A DNA stretch of 64,000 nt from Bradyrhizobium rifense (GTDB lineage Bacteria > Pseudomonadota > Alphaproteobacteria > Rhizobiales > Xanthobacteraceae), in the NCBI RefSeq assembly GCF_008123425.1, contig NZ_VSSS01000013.1:21811-85810 (forward strand), read 5' to 3'. Both the position numbers and the translations under genes were made by a program. A model generated the notes under the pieces. That model saw only the letters and a list, made by a program, of their open reading frames with translations, ran no database searches and was not told the origin of the DNA. Of the stretch, positions 18,212 through 25,693 are shown one piece after another; position 1 is the first letter of the stretch; every line of letters starts with the position of its first letter.

Positions 18212-18236
18212 AACTGGGCCCTGTGATCGACGTTCC
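18212..18236 (-). promoter_or_regulatory. possible EcfG-type stress promoter for the catalase fusion
   Basis: On the minus strand GGAAC (18236-18232) is followed after 16 bases by AGTT (18215-18212). The alphaproteobacterial general-stress sigma factor EcfG recognises GGAAC-N16/17-CGTT, so the -10 part has one mismatch. It lies 34 bases before the start codon at 18178. Confidence 0.4.
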
Positions 18237-18263
18237 TAATTCCGGATCGTACGGCGTTCGGAT

Positions 18264-19271
18264 TCAATGCAGCGTTTGCGCTGCGGCCTCGTCGACCGCG
18301 GCCATCAGGTCGGCTGTATCGGACTGCTGGATCATATGTCCTGCGTTCGGGACGCGGCGCATTTTGCTATGCTTGATCTCGTCGTGCAGCCGTCCGGACT
18401 GCTCGTCGATGTCGATGAGGCGATCGTTCTCACCGGCCAGGATGGTGACCGGCATGGCCAGTTCGCCGTAGGTTTTCGCAGACAGCATGGCGGCAGGGAC
18501 CATCAGCGCTGCCTCGGCGGCGCCGGCACGAAGCTGCGATGGACGCACGGCCAGGGATTTGGGGAAGCCGTCGAATTTTCGAGGGACGGATTTCGGTCCG
18601 AACAGCTGTCGCAACATCGCCGGCCACATCAGGCGGCTGAGGAGCGGGGAAATCGTGTAGCTGAGGAGATCGCCAAACCCGGGGATCGCCGGGCCGGCCA
18701 TCGCCATCATCGCGTCGGTGCGCGCGGTCGGGAAATAATAGCCCGAAGCCAGTATCAGGGCCTCGACCATTGCGGAATGTCGGCTTGCCAAGGCAACCGC
18801 AACCGACGCTCCCCAGGAATGGCCGAGCACGATCGCCTTTTCGACGCCGAGATGCGCAAGAGCTTCCTTGAAGAGGTCGGCCTGGGCCGCAGGCGTCCAA
18901 ACGACGTTGCGGGGCCGCAGGCTGTGGCCGAAGCCCGGACGATCGAACACGATCACACGATAGTCCTTGGCAGCGAGATCGATCAGACCACTGGACTCGA
19001 AGTCCTGGATCATGCTGCCATTGCCATGGAACAGGACCAAAGGACGGCCGGATCCTCGCTCAACATAGTGCAGGCGGACACCGTCGATATCGATGAACCG
19101 ACCCTTTGGCGGGTGATCGCGCTGTGCCTTGTCGGCAAGGCGCCGATTGACGATCGCGGCCGCGGCCAACAAGCTGGCGGTTGCGACGAGTGTGGAGGCG
19201 AGCGGATATTCTGTGAAAGCACGAAGGGTCGTGGTCGTCAGCGAGGGCGAACGTTTTTTCAGGATGCGCAT
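18264..19271 (-). CDS. alpha/beta hydrolase
   Basis: This 335-residue protein has an N-terminal basic and hydrophobic segment (about residues 20-42, ASTLVATASLLAAAAIV) that likely anchors it in the membrane. The hydrolase core shows the oxyanion strand LVLFHGNGSMIQDF, the nucleophile elbow GHSWGA and a C-terminal catalytic His in NAGHMIQQSD. A late Asp lies in LAGENDRLID. It resembles epoxide-hydrolase/haloperoxidase-type esterases. The substrate is unknown. The catalase fusion lies next on the same strand with 85 bases between. Confidence 0.85.
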   Translation of the reverse strand: MRILKKRSPSLTTTTLRAFTEYPLASTLVATASLLAAAAIVNRRLADKAQRDHPPKGRFIDIDGVRLHYVERGSGRPLVLFHGNGSMIQDFESSGLIDLAAKDYRVIVFDRPGFGHSLRPRNVVWTPAAQADLFKEALAHLGVEKAIVLGHSWGASVAVALASRHSAMVEALILASGYYFPTARTDAMMAMAGPAIPGFGDLLSYTISPLLSRLMWPAMLRQLFGPKSVPRKFDGFPKSLAVRPSQLRAGAAEAALMVPAAMLSAKTYGELAMPVTILAGENDRLIDIDEQSGRLHDEIKHSKMRRVPNAGHMIQQSDTADLMAAVDEAAAQTLH

Positions 19272-19626
19272 GTGACACTTTCGCTGACTGGAGCCAGCTA
19301 TTGGAGAGCAGGAAAGGGACGCTTCCCGTCCACCCGCACGTCACCTTCGCCGTGCCAACACAGTGCACGCATGGCCAAATCGCCATTTTCGGGGACGGCA
19401 TGCGCATTCACGGGTCATGTCGTGCAAACGCAACAGGAGGGCCGGACATATGTTCCTAAGCCGAATAGACGCGGCAAAGCAGGTGGCTCATTGAGTGGTT
19501 TCTCGTGATCGCGCTCTGGTGAATGCCATTCGCGGCACCATATGCAAGATATCACTGGCACGGACCTGACAGGCACCGGTGACCGAGAGACGTTCCCGCG
19601 CTCCCGCCACAAACAGGAGGCGCGCG
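19272..19626. other. 355-base stretch without a clear gene
   Basis: It separates the divergent hydrolase and zinc-ribbon genes. The only notable content is AGGAGG at 19435-19440, which precedes a 14-codon frame (ATG 19450, MFLSRIDAAKQVAH, stop 19494). This could be a leader peptide or a chance start. Otherwise nothing was seen. Confidence 0.35.
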
Positions 19627-19992
19627 TTGAACGTTGTCCTTTATCCCCTGCATCTTTGGCGCAAGTTCGAACGTCGGTGGACCGCGAGAGTGGGCCAGGA
19701 CGAAAACCAGCAGTTCCCGTCGCAAGGGACGGAGGGCTGCAACGCGTGCGGGCGACTTGTGAGGGCCCCCGTGCACGGGACTTACCTGCCCAGCGGCGAT
19801 GTCGTCTATCAGTGGCGGTGTTCAAAGTGCCGCAATGCCTGGCAAACCTCTGTCTATCCCGCGATCAGCACTGATCGAGAATCAGGTCGGTCCGAGCATT
19901 TTCGTGACAACGCCGCAGAAGGTGCTCCCGATGATGCGGTGCGCATGCAATTCGTGGGCATGGGCGACGCACCGCCAGGACATTCGGGATGA
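19627..19992 (+). CDS. small zinc-ribbon protein
   Basis: This 121-residue protein starts at TTG 19627, chosen because a perfect AGGAGG ends six bases before it. A zinc ribbon is formed by Cys38/Cys41 (CNACG) and Cys65/Cys68 (CSKC). The N-terminus (MNVVLYPLHLWRKFERRW) is amphipathic. The acidic C-terminus has no motif. The next gene overlaps its stop (ATGA), showing coupling. The function is unknown; the ribbon suggests nucleic-acid or protein binding. Confidence 0.7.
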   Translation: MNVVLYPLHLWRKFERRWTARVGQDENQQFPSQGTEGCNACGRLVRAPVHGTYLPSGDVVYQWRCSKCRNAWQTSVYPAISTDRESGRSEHFRDNAAEGAPDDAVRMQFVGMGDAPPGHSG

Positions 19993-20192
19993 CTGAAAAG
20001 CGCAATCGCGTACGCCCGTCGAGTTCGCTGGCCGAACGTCTGGCAGCCGATGCCGTGAGCTTGCTTGAACAGGCCGCACGCCTTGAACCCGGTGCAGAGC
20101 GCGAGGCGCTCTTGAGGAAAGCACACCGCAACAAGATGGCCGCCGATATCAACTCCTGTCTGACCTCTCCGGGCCGACGGCCTCCCGCATAG
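19989..20192 (+). CDS. small helical protein
   Basis: This 67-residue protein is translationally coupled to the zinc-ribbon gene by an ATGA overlap. The central helix (LAERLAADAVSLLEQAARL and then EREALLRKAHRNKMAADI) is amphipathic and resembles the short helical proteins often seen in Nitrobacteraceae. The ends are basic. No function is known. A strong intrinsic terminator follows 53 bases after the stop. Confidence 0.65.
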   Translation: MTEKRNRVRPSSSLAERLAADAVSLLEQAARLEPGAEREALLRKAHRNKMAADINSCLTSPGRRPPA

Positions 20193-20245
20193 TCCGGGCA
20201 CAGTTGTAGCCCGGCCTTGCGGGCCGCAGTGCCAAATGAGATTCT

Positions 20246-20275
20246 GACGGCTCGCTCTCGGCGGGCCGTCTTTTT
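20246..20275 (+). terminator. intrinsic terminator of the 19627-20192 operon
   Basis: A 10-bp stem (GACGGCTCGC and GCGGGCCGTC, one G-T pair) with a 5-base loop is followed directly by TTTTT. Confidence 0.88.
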
Positions 20276-20281
20276 ATGCAG

Positions 20282-21418
20282 CTAGGCGTACAGATATCCC
20301 ACTGGCTTGCCTTCGGTCCGCAGCGGACGGATGTCCTTCTGCGTGATGATCTGGCCGGCGAGACCGTCGATCTCGTCGCGCTGCGTCGGCGTCCAGCTGC
20401 GAAGATCGTTCATGCCTTTGAGCAAGCCGAGTCGCAGGACCTGGGTGTTTTCACCGACGCCGACGAGGCTGATCGAATTCTTGCCCGCCGTCACCACATC
20501 GCCAGCGGAGAGTTCAAAGCTCTCGCCAGCCTTCTTCTTGAACTCGGCCGTGCCGCGAATGACGCGGTAGATCACGACCTCGCCCTTGGCAAAGCAGTCG
20601 GCGTCCGCGGCGATCGACGCGCTTTTCGGCAGAAGCGAGTGGCCGCGCGGGTCGGTCGCGATGATGTGGCCGGTGACGAGATGGCCGCTCGGAATCTCGA
20701 TCCCGATGTCGCGCACGTAAACCGGCAGCGCCGATTTCACGGGGCTGTCGACGAGCGGCTTGAACAGCGCATCCAGCGCCAGCGGATCCTGCAGCCAGAA
20801 GCCTCCATCGGCCGGACGATCGTGCAGCGGATGACTCCACGCCACACGCGGCGTCTCGGCTTCGTTGATCTGGTCCGGGCCGACGATGGTCGGATTCGGA
20901 AAGGTGGTGGGATCGGTGATGAAGGCTTCGAGGAATTTGCCGGAATAGCCCATCGAGATCGGATCGGGCACCACCGTCTGCGGCGTCTTCAAATTCTCTT
21001 CGGTCGACAGACCCGACCAGGTGTAGAACAGCTGGCGATGCACGATCGCGCTTTGCAGCATCACCGCGCCCGGGCCGACATTGTAGAACCGCCCGTCATA
21101 ATCGAAGGTGAAGGCGCCCGAGGTGACCAGCACGAGCTGAAAGCCGCCCGGCGGCAGATGCAGATGGAAATCGGTGGGGCCGGTGTCGGGGAGGTAGATC
21201 GGCAGATTGGTCGCGACTTCGTGGAGCAGGAAGGTTTCGTTGTTGGCGTGGAAGCCTTCGTTGGCGCGATTATAGAGGGCTTGCGGCCGATACGTCGCCT
21301 CGAACTTCGCATTCCGGTCGCGATCGATGGCCACGAAATCCTGGGTGTTGAGGCGTAGCGGCGCGCCGTTCGGATGGGTGAGGCCGGTCGTCTTGAGATC
21401 GCCCGCATGCACGTTCAT
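20282..21418 (-). CDS. bicupin dioxygenase-like protein of unknown substrate
   Basis: This gene encodes 378 residues from the ATG at 21418 behind GCGGAGAACGTC. Two cupin-like halves are visible: an N-terminal one with TDFHLHLPPGGFQLVL and a YNVGPGAVML strand, and a C-terminal one with AKGEVVIYRVIRGTAEFKK and SFELSAGDVV. The first half has a His-x-His metal pair and its later His in AIVHRQLF, as in homogentisate dioxygenase or pirin-like cupins. An aromatic ring-cleavage or sugar-modifying role is possible but unsupported. It stands alone, converging on the terminator of the small operon. Confidence 0.65.
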   Translation of the reverse strand: MNVHAGDLKTTGLTHPNGAPLRLNTQDFVAIDRDRNAKFEATYRPQALYNRANEGFHANNETFLLHEVATNLPIYLPDTGPTDFHLHLPPGGFQLVLVTSGAFTFDYDGRFYNVGPGAVMLQSAIVHRQLFYTWSGLSTEENLKTPQTVVPDPISMGYSGKFLEAFITDPTTFPNPTIVGPDQINEAETPRVAWSHPLHDRPADGGFWLQDPLALDALFKPLVDSPVKSALPVYVRDIGIEIPSGHLVTGHIIATDPRGHSLLPKSASIAADADCFAKGEVVIYRVIRGTAEFKKKAGESFELSAGDVVTAGKNSISLVGVGENTQVLRLGLLKGMNDLRSWTPTQRDEIDGLAGQIITQKDIRPLRTEGKPVGYLYA

Positions 21419-21731
21419 GACGTTCTCCGCTCTGCGCCGTTGCTTCGCTTGCAATGTTCTTTGCGAATTTTGGGCCAGTTGTTTTGCCGATCGGCAAACG
21501 GGCCTGGCGGCGTGGCGCGGCGAGCCCGTTCAGGAAAAAATCCGGTGGTTGCACGGGAGGTTAGATCGCTTGCCCGGTTTGACCGTCCGACGCAGCGCCG
21601 GCGCCTTGCGCTTCCGGGAAACGGCTCGACCTGTCTAATTTGTCAGCAAGCCTCGCCAGTGCGCGTGCAGTTGCGCCTACCCGCGGATCGGCGGCGACCT
21701 CGCAATTCGTCAGCGTGGCGATTGACAATGT

Positions 21732-21746
21732 GTTCATGTTTTGTTC
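21732..21746. promoter_or_regulatory. LexA (SOS) box GTTC-N7-GTTC
   Basis: GTTCATGTTTTGTTC matches the alphaproteobacterial LexA operator GTTC-N7-GTTC exactly. It follows a TTGACA (-35-like, 21723-21728) and overlaps the likely spacer before TATGCT (21748-21753). It lies 28 bases before the start codon of the next gene, a normal position for SOS repression. Confidence 0.7.
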
Positions 21747-21774
21747 CTATGCTGCGACCGAGATGGAGGCAGCC

Positions 21775-22080
21775 ATGGACAACCGCATCACCGATATCCG
21801 CAGAACGATCAGAGCGCTCCGCGTCAGCATGCGCGAGGCTGAAGCGATCATGCATGAGCAGATCAACCGCGACGAGGATTGCAGCTTCGTGGCGCAGGAA
21901 GTCATCAAGATGCGCTTGGTCATGAGCGGGCTGGTGAAGGATCGAACCGCGCTCGGCGACAACGAGCCGATCCTCGTCAACAGCTTCTTCATCCCGCGGC
22001 GCCGGCCGACGCGAAAGCCGCTCGCTGCTGCCCCGACCGTCGAGTCTGTGTTCCGTCCACGCCTGGTGGCGAGGGTTTGA
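21775..22080 (+). CDS. small protein of unknown function, probably SOS-regulated
   Basis: This 101-residue protein starts at ATG 21775 behind GGAGG; longer readings from 21640 cross the operator and promoter. Residues 1-55 form a charged helical region (MDNRITDIRRTIRALRVSMR, then EDCSFVAQEVIKMRLVMSG). The C-terminal third is basic and Pro-rich (FIPRRRPTRKPL), which could contact nucleic acid. I do not recognise the family. The LexA-type box in its promoter predicts induction by DNA damage. Confidence 0.7.
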   Translation: MDNRITDIRRTIRALRVSMREAEAIMHEQINRDEDCSFVAQEVIKMRLVMSGLVKDRTALGDNEPILVNSFFIPRRRPTRKPLAAAPTVESVFRPRLVARV

Positions 22081-22093
22081 CGCCGAGGGTGGC

Positions 22094-22279
22094 TCAATCA
22101 AAGGAATGAGGCGCGGCCCGATCCGGTTTGCCGGCCGGGCTGTCCGCCCACTTCGCCATCTCCATGGTCCGCGCGTCGACGCCCTCGCACCAGAAGCAGC
22201 TCGGCGTTGTCAGGCCCTTCCCGGACAGGATCGGGACCAGGCTGTGGCCGCAACCGGCGCACCAGGTGATGTCAGTCAT
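22094..22279 (-). CDS. small zinc-ribbon protein
   Basis: This 61-residue protein has Cys7/Cys10 in CAGCGH and Cys28/Cys31 in CFWCEG, forming a compact zinc ribbon. The remainder is a short polar tail (KWADSPAGKPDRAAPHSFD). It is convergent with the 21775 gene (13 bases between stops) and lies just after the ligase gene on the same strand. The function is unknown. Confidence 0.65.
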   Translation of the reverse strand: MTDITWCAGCGHSLVPILSGKGLTTPSCFWCEGVDARTMEMAKWADSPAGKPDRAAPHSFD

Positions 22280-22342
22280 TCATTCCTCTGCGGCGTAGCA
22301 AATCTAGAAGAGGCATTTTCGTTGGCGAAGCTTGCGCGGGCG

Positions 22343-23572
22343 CTATGACGGCGCTGGGGCGCGCTGTCCGGCGTCGGTGCGTGTCTCCGATATCGTCGAT
22401 GCCGCGATCCATCGCGACGCAGCCGTGATGTCGTCTCCATTCTCGCGATAGGCGCGCAGCTGAAATTCGGCCGAGCTTCCGCGCGCCACGATGGTGCGGG
22501 AGTGCTCGACCTCGGCGCTGCATTCCAGCGCGGCTGCATCCTCAGTGATAGCGTCGATGATTCGCCCAAGCCACTCCGAGATCGTCACCGGCCCGTCCTG
22601 TGACGCAAAGATGCAGTCGGTGCCGTAGCGCTGGGCGCGCCATTTGTTCTCCACCGCAATCGCGCGTTCGACCGCGGTGACCTGCTTCGACAGATGCGGC
22701 CTCAGATAGAGGTGCCGCGTCAGGCAGCGATACAGCGAGGCGAGGGCAATGGCGTCGTCCACGAAGGTGCAGGTGTCGGGCGCGCGAAGCTCCAGCGTCG
22801 GGTGCTTCATCGATGGCCGCATCGCCCACCAGATGTGGCTCTCATCGGGGATCACGCCGGAACGCTGCAACGCGCCGACATAATCGTCGTAGTCGCGTCT
22901 GCTCTCGAACAGCTCGGGCAGGCCGGTGCGGGGCAGCTCGGAATAGGCGGCGAGCCGGTAGCCCTTGAGCCCGGTCTTGTGGGAATTCCAGAACGGCGAG
23001 GAGGCGGACAGTGCGATGAACAGCGGCAGATGCGGCAGCATCGCCCGCATCACCGCCATCCGCTTCTCCGGATCGGGCAGTTGAACATGCACATGCATGC
23101 CGCACATCATGTTGCGGTGGCCGATGCTGCGCAGATCCTCGATCATCTCCTCGTAGCGCGGTTTTGGGCTCGGCTGCGACATGCGCCAGACCGCCGTCGG
23201 ATGCGTGCCGCAGGCCATGATGACGAAGCCATATTGCGCGGCGACGTTGGCGACCTCGCGACGCAGGAACCTCAACTCCTCCCGCGCGTCATTGACATCG
23301 ATGTGGACGTTGGTCGCGACCTCCAGCTGGGATTGCAGCATTTCGCGCATGGCCTGGCCGCCGGTCGACCAGTTCGCCGATTCGAACAGCTCGTTGGGCG
23401 TCTGGATCGCGACCTCGAGGGTGTGGCGATCGGCGAGGAAATATTCCTCCTCGATGCCGAAGGAATATTCGGCCGCCTTGCCGCGTCCGCCGGCGGAGCG
23501 AATCACGAGATGCTGCTTGTCGTCGGAAGTATCCGGTCGCAGCAGTTTCAAAACGTCCGAAGCAAATGTCAT
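22343..23572 (-). CDS. carboxylate-amine ligase, YbdK/GCS2 family
   Basis: This 409-residue protein starts at ATG 23572, which avoids overlapping the upstream amidotransferase. Glutamate-cysteine-ligase-2 signatures are present: the N-terminal SFGIEEEYFL, then the metal-site strand CGMHVHVQLPDPE, and RPSMKHPTLELRAPDTC. Characterised YbdK enzymes have weak gamma-glutamylcysteine ligase activity. Its 19-base linkage to a class II glutamine amidotransferase recalls egtA-egtC of ergothioneine synthesis, but no egtB or egtD is near. The real substrate is unknown. Confidence 0.85.
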   Translation of the reverse strand: MTFASDVLKLLRPDTSDDKQHLVIRSAGGRGKAAEYSFGIEEEYFLADRHTLEVAIQTPNELFESANWSTGGQAMREMLQSQLEVATNVHIDVNDAREELRFLRREVANVAAQYGFVIMACGTHPTAVWRMSQPSPKPRYEEMIEDLRSIGHRNMMCGMHVHVQLPDPEKRMAVMRAMLPHLPLFIALSASSPFWNSHKTGLKGYRLAAYSELPRTGLPELFESRRDYDDYVGALQRSGVIPDESHIWWAMRPSMKHPTLELRAPDTCTFVDDAIALASLYRCLTRHLYLRPHLSKQVTAVERAIAVENKWRAQRYGTDCIFASQDGPVTISEWLGRIIDAITEDAAALECSAEVEHSRTIVARGSSAEFQLRAYRENGDDITAASRWIAASTISETRTDAGQRAPAPS

Positions 23573-23591
23573 GCGCCACCCGGCAGTGGTA

Positions 23592-24422
23592 TTACCTGCG
23601 GGCAATAATCCTTCTGGCCGGGGCCGGTTCCGCCTCGGACCCACTGGAAATTGCAAGGTCGAACGGAACAATTTTCACGCGGTCCGACGCGCGCGCGATC
23701 AGTGCGTGGTTCGGCGGCACCTCTGTCCAGTCGGTTTCCTTGTCGAACGGCTCGGACACGACGACGACTTGTCCGTTGCCGGCTTCGCGAAAATAGAGCG
23801 TGTTGGCGGCGTCGTTGACGGCGATGCGAAACGCATAGAGATCCCTGCCGTTCGCGATCGCGCTGGTGAAGCGCAGCCGCTCGCGCAGCTGGCCTTCGTT
23901 GACGAGGCCGATGAGCGACTGCAGCACGGCTCGCGTTGCGCCAAGGGGATCGCCGTCGAGGCCGGCGCCCATCATCGCAAGGAACACGGCCTCCGAGTCG
24001 GTCGTTCCCAGGCGCGAGGGATAATAGGCATCGGGGATCAGCGCCTCGACCTTGCGCCGCAGCCGGTTCCAGCTGCCCACAAAACCATTGTGCATGAACA
24101 TCCACTGGCCGCAGGCAAACGGATGGCAGTTCTGCCGCGTCACCGCAGTCCCGGTGGCGGCGCGCACATGGGCAAAGAACAGGTGCGAGCGCAGATGGCG
24201 GCAGAGGTAGCGCAAATTCTCATCCGACCAGGCCGGCCGCGTCTCGCGATAGAGGCCGGGCTCCGGATGCTCGCCGTACCAGCCGAGTCCAAAACCATCG
24301 CCATTCGATCCCGCCGTCGATTGGAGCGAGCGCATGCTCTGTGCGATCAGCGAATGCTCGGGCTCGGTGACGTAGGGTTCGAACGAGGTCGTCTCGCCCC
24401 GGTATGCGATCCAGCGGCACAT
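23592..24422 (-). CDS. class II glutamine amidotransferase (YafJ/EgtC-like)
   Basis: This 276-residue protein starts at ATG 24422, because Cys2 (MCRWIAYRG) must become the N-terminal nucleophile. Other Ntn-hydrolase features are NGDGFGLGWYGE, FFAHVRAATGTAV, CHPFACGQWMFMHNGFVG and GTTDSEAVF. Such enzymes hydrolyse gamma-glutamyl amides; EgtC removes Glu from a hercynyl-gamma-glutamylcysteine sulfoxide. The protein appears to act alone rather than as a domain of a synthase. It is co-directional with the YbdK-type ligase 19 bases on. Confidence 0.85.
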   Translation of the reverse strand: MCRWIAYRGETTSFEPYVTEPEHSLIAQSMRSLQSTAGSNGDGFGLGWYGEHPEPGLYRETRPAWSDENLRYLCRHLRSHLFFAHVRAATGTAVTRQNCHPFACGQWMFMHNGFVGSWNRLRRKVEALIPDAYYPSRLGTTDSEAVFLAMMGAGLDGDPLGATRAVLQSLIGLVNEGQLRERLRFTSAIANGRDLYAFRIAVNDAANTLYFREAGNGQVVVVSEPFDKETDWTEVPPNHALIARASDRVKIVPFDLAISSGSEAEPAPARRIIARR

Positions 24423-24492
24423 GCAGGTTCCTGTCAGGGATGGCGTGCTGAGATGCACCAACAACCCTCACGGCGGGATGGTTCCCGTCGTT

Positions 24493-24939
24493 CTACATGC
24501 GGATCGAAACGACGCCGCCGACAAGCAGCGCGACACCGGCGATTCGCACGGCGCTCACGGGATGAACGGGGACACCCAGCACGCCGAAATGGTCGAACGC
24601 GATCGATCCGAACATCTGGCCGGCGATGAGCAGCGCGAAGAACGTCGCGGCGCCGAGCTGCGGGACGAGGAAAATTCCGAGGCCGATGAAGATGGCGCCG
24701 AACAGTCCGCCGGTCCATGCGAACCAGGGTATGCGGGTCGCAACCGCTGCCGAGGGGACGGGATCGCGCAGCAGGAACGCCAGCACCGCCATGCAGAGCA
24801 CGCCGAGCAAATAGCTCATGAAGCCCGACCACGCCGCCGAGCTCAACGCCGTCCGGAGATTGGTGTTGAGCGCTTGTTGCATGACGAGACTGATCCCGGC
24901 CGCAACGGCCAGAATCATCGGGAGCGCCAGTTTCAACAT
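24493..24939 (-). CDS. small YdcZ/DUF606-type membrane transporter
   Basis: This gene encodes 148 residues from ATG 24939 behind GGGGAGAAG. An alternative start at 24993 would overlap the upstream stop (ATGA) and adds 18 polar residues. Five hydrophobic helices are evident, with the family features ALNTNLRTALSSAAWSGFMSY and LAAATFFALLIAGQMFGSIAFDHFG (first Leu here Gly). YdcZ proteins belong to the drug/metabolite transporter superfamily. The substrate is unknown. It follows the PaiB-like gene on the same strand. Confidence 0.8.
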   Translation of the reverse strand: MLKLALPMILAVAAGISLVMQQALNTNLRTALSSAAWSGFMSYLLGVLCMAVLAFLLRDPVPSAAVATRIPWFAWTGGLFGAIFIGLGIFLVPQLGAATFFALLIAGQMFGSIAFDHFGVLGVPVHPVSAVRIAGVALLVGGVVSIRM

Positions 24940-24989
24940 CTCTTCTCCCCGCAATTTTTGCAGCGCGCCGTAGCGCGCCGATTCCTCGC

Positions 24990-25619
24990 TCATATCGGGA
25001 CCGGGATGAGCGGCGCAACCTCCCGGTCCTGCGCGTTGTTGCTCTCCGCGAGTCCGGCTGCGACGCCGACGCGGTCAGCCTCGGGACGGTTCTGGCTCAT
25101 CTTGCGCTTGCCTTCGAACCGCACCACGGGAATGCGCACGCCGACGATCCCGCGCAGCTGCGCGGCGATGAAGTCTGCGGGCGCATCACTGACCGCCCAA
25201 GGCTTTGCGCGGGTGCCTTCGTGCTTTTTGGTCAGCCGCGTCACGACCTCGAGCAGGCGCTCCGGCTCCTGGAAGAATTCCACCGGGCCATAGGCGTGCA
25301 CGGCGATGTAATTCCAGGTCGGCACCACCTTTTCGGTTTCCTGCTTGGTCGCGTACCAGGACGGCGTCACATAGGCGTCAGGGCCGTTGAAGATCGCGAG
25401 CGCATCGCCGATCGGCGGCAGCTTCCATTGTGGGTTGGCCTTCGCCACATGTCCGTACAGTACGCCATGCTCGCCTTCGCTCTCGTCGAGGAACAGCGGC
25501 AGGGGCGTGGCGACCGGGCCCTCTGCGGTGGCCGTGACGAGGCTTGCGAGGCGGGCGGCGCGGATGGTCGCGCGGATGCTCTCGATGTCGTCGTCCTTGA
25601 AAGCCGGGGGGATGTACAT
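24990..25619 (-). CDS. PaiB-type FMN-binding protein
   Basis: This 209-residue protein starts at ATG 25619 behind CGGAGACACGCC. The split-barrel flavin-binding fold shows MYIPPAFKDDD at the N-terminus, LVTATAEGPVATPLPL, LYGHVAKANPQW and the C-terminal GIRIPV-like strand (VGVRIPVVRFEGKRKMSQNRPEADR). Bacillus PaiB is called a negative transcriptional regulator but its action is unclear; the fold is that of pyridoxamine-phosphate-oxidase relatives. Together with the MocR-like regulator gene that precedes it and the shared palindrome, a regulated flavin or pyridoxal function is likely. Confidence 0.88.
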   Translation of the reverse strand: MYIPPAFKDDDIESIRATIRAARLASLVTATAEGPVATPLPLFLDESEGEHGVLYGHVAKANPQWKLPPIGDALAIFNGPDAYVTPSWYATKQETEKVVPTWNYIAVHAYGPVEFFQEPERLLEVVTRLTKKHEGTRAKPWAVSDAPADFIAAQLRGIVGVRIPVVRFEGKRKMSQNRPEADRVGVAAGLAESNNAQDREVAPLIPVPI

Positions 25620-25663
25620 GGCGTGTCTCCGTTCTTGATACGGAGATAGCCGCAATCTGGACT

Positions 25664-25686
25664 GTATGAAACTGCCAGTTTTATAC
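25664..25686. promoter_or_regulatory. strong operator palindrome between mocR-like and paiB-like genes
   Basis: The arms GTATGAAACTG and CAGTTTTATAC are inverted copies with 10 of 11 matches and one central base. An outer pair CTGGACTG (25657-25664) and CAGTCCAG (25695-25702) is also a perfect inverted repeat and reaches into the last codons of the regulator gene. The centre is about 55 bases from the PaiB-like start. The direct upstream neighbour is a MocR/PdxR-type regulator, whose family binds near promoters of adjacent genes. Confidence 0.65.
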
Positions 25687-25693
25687 GATTTTA

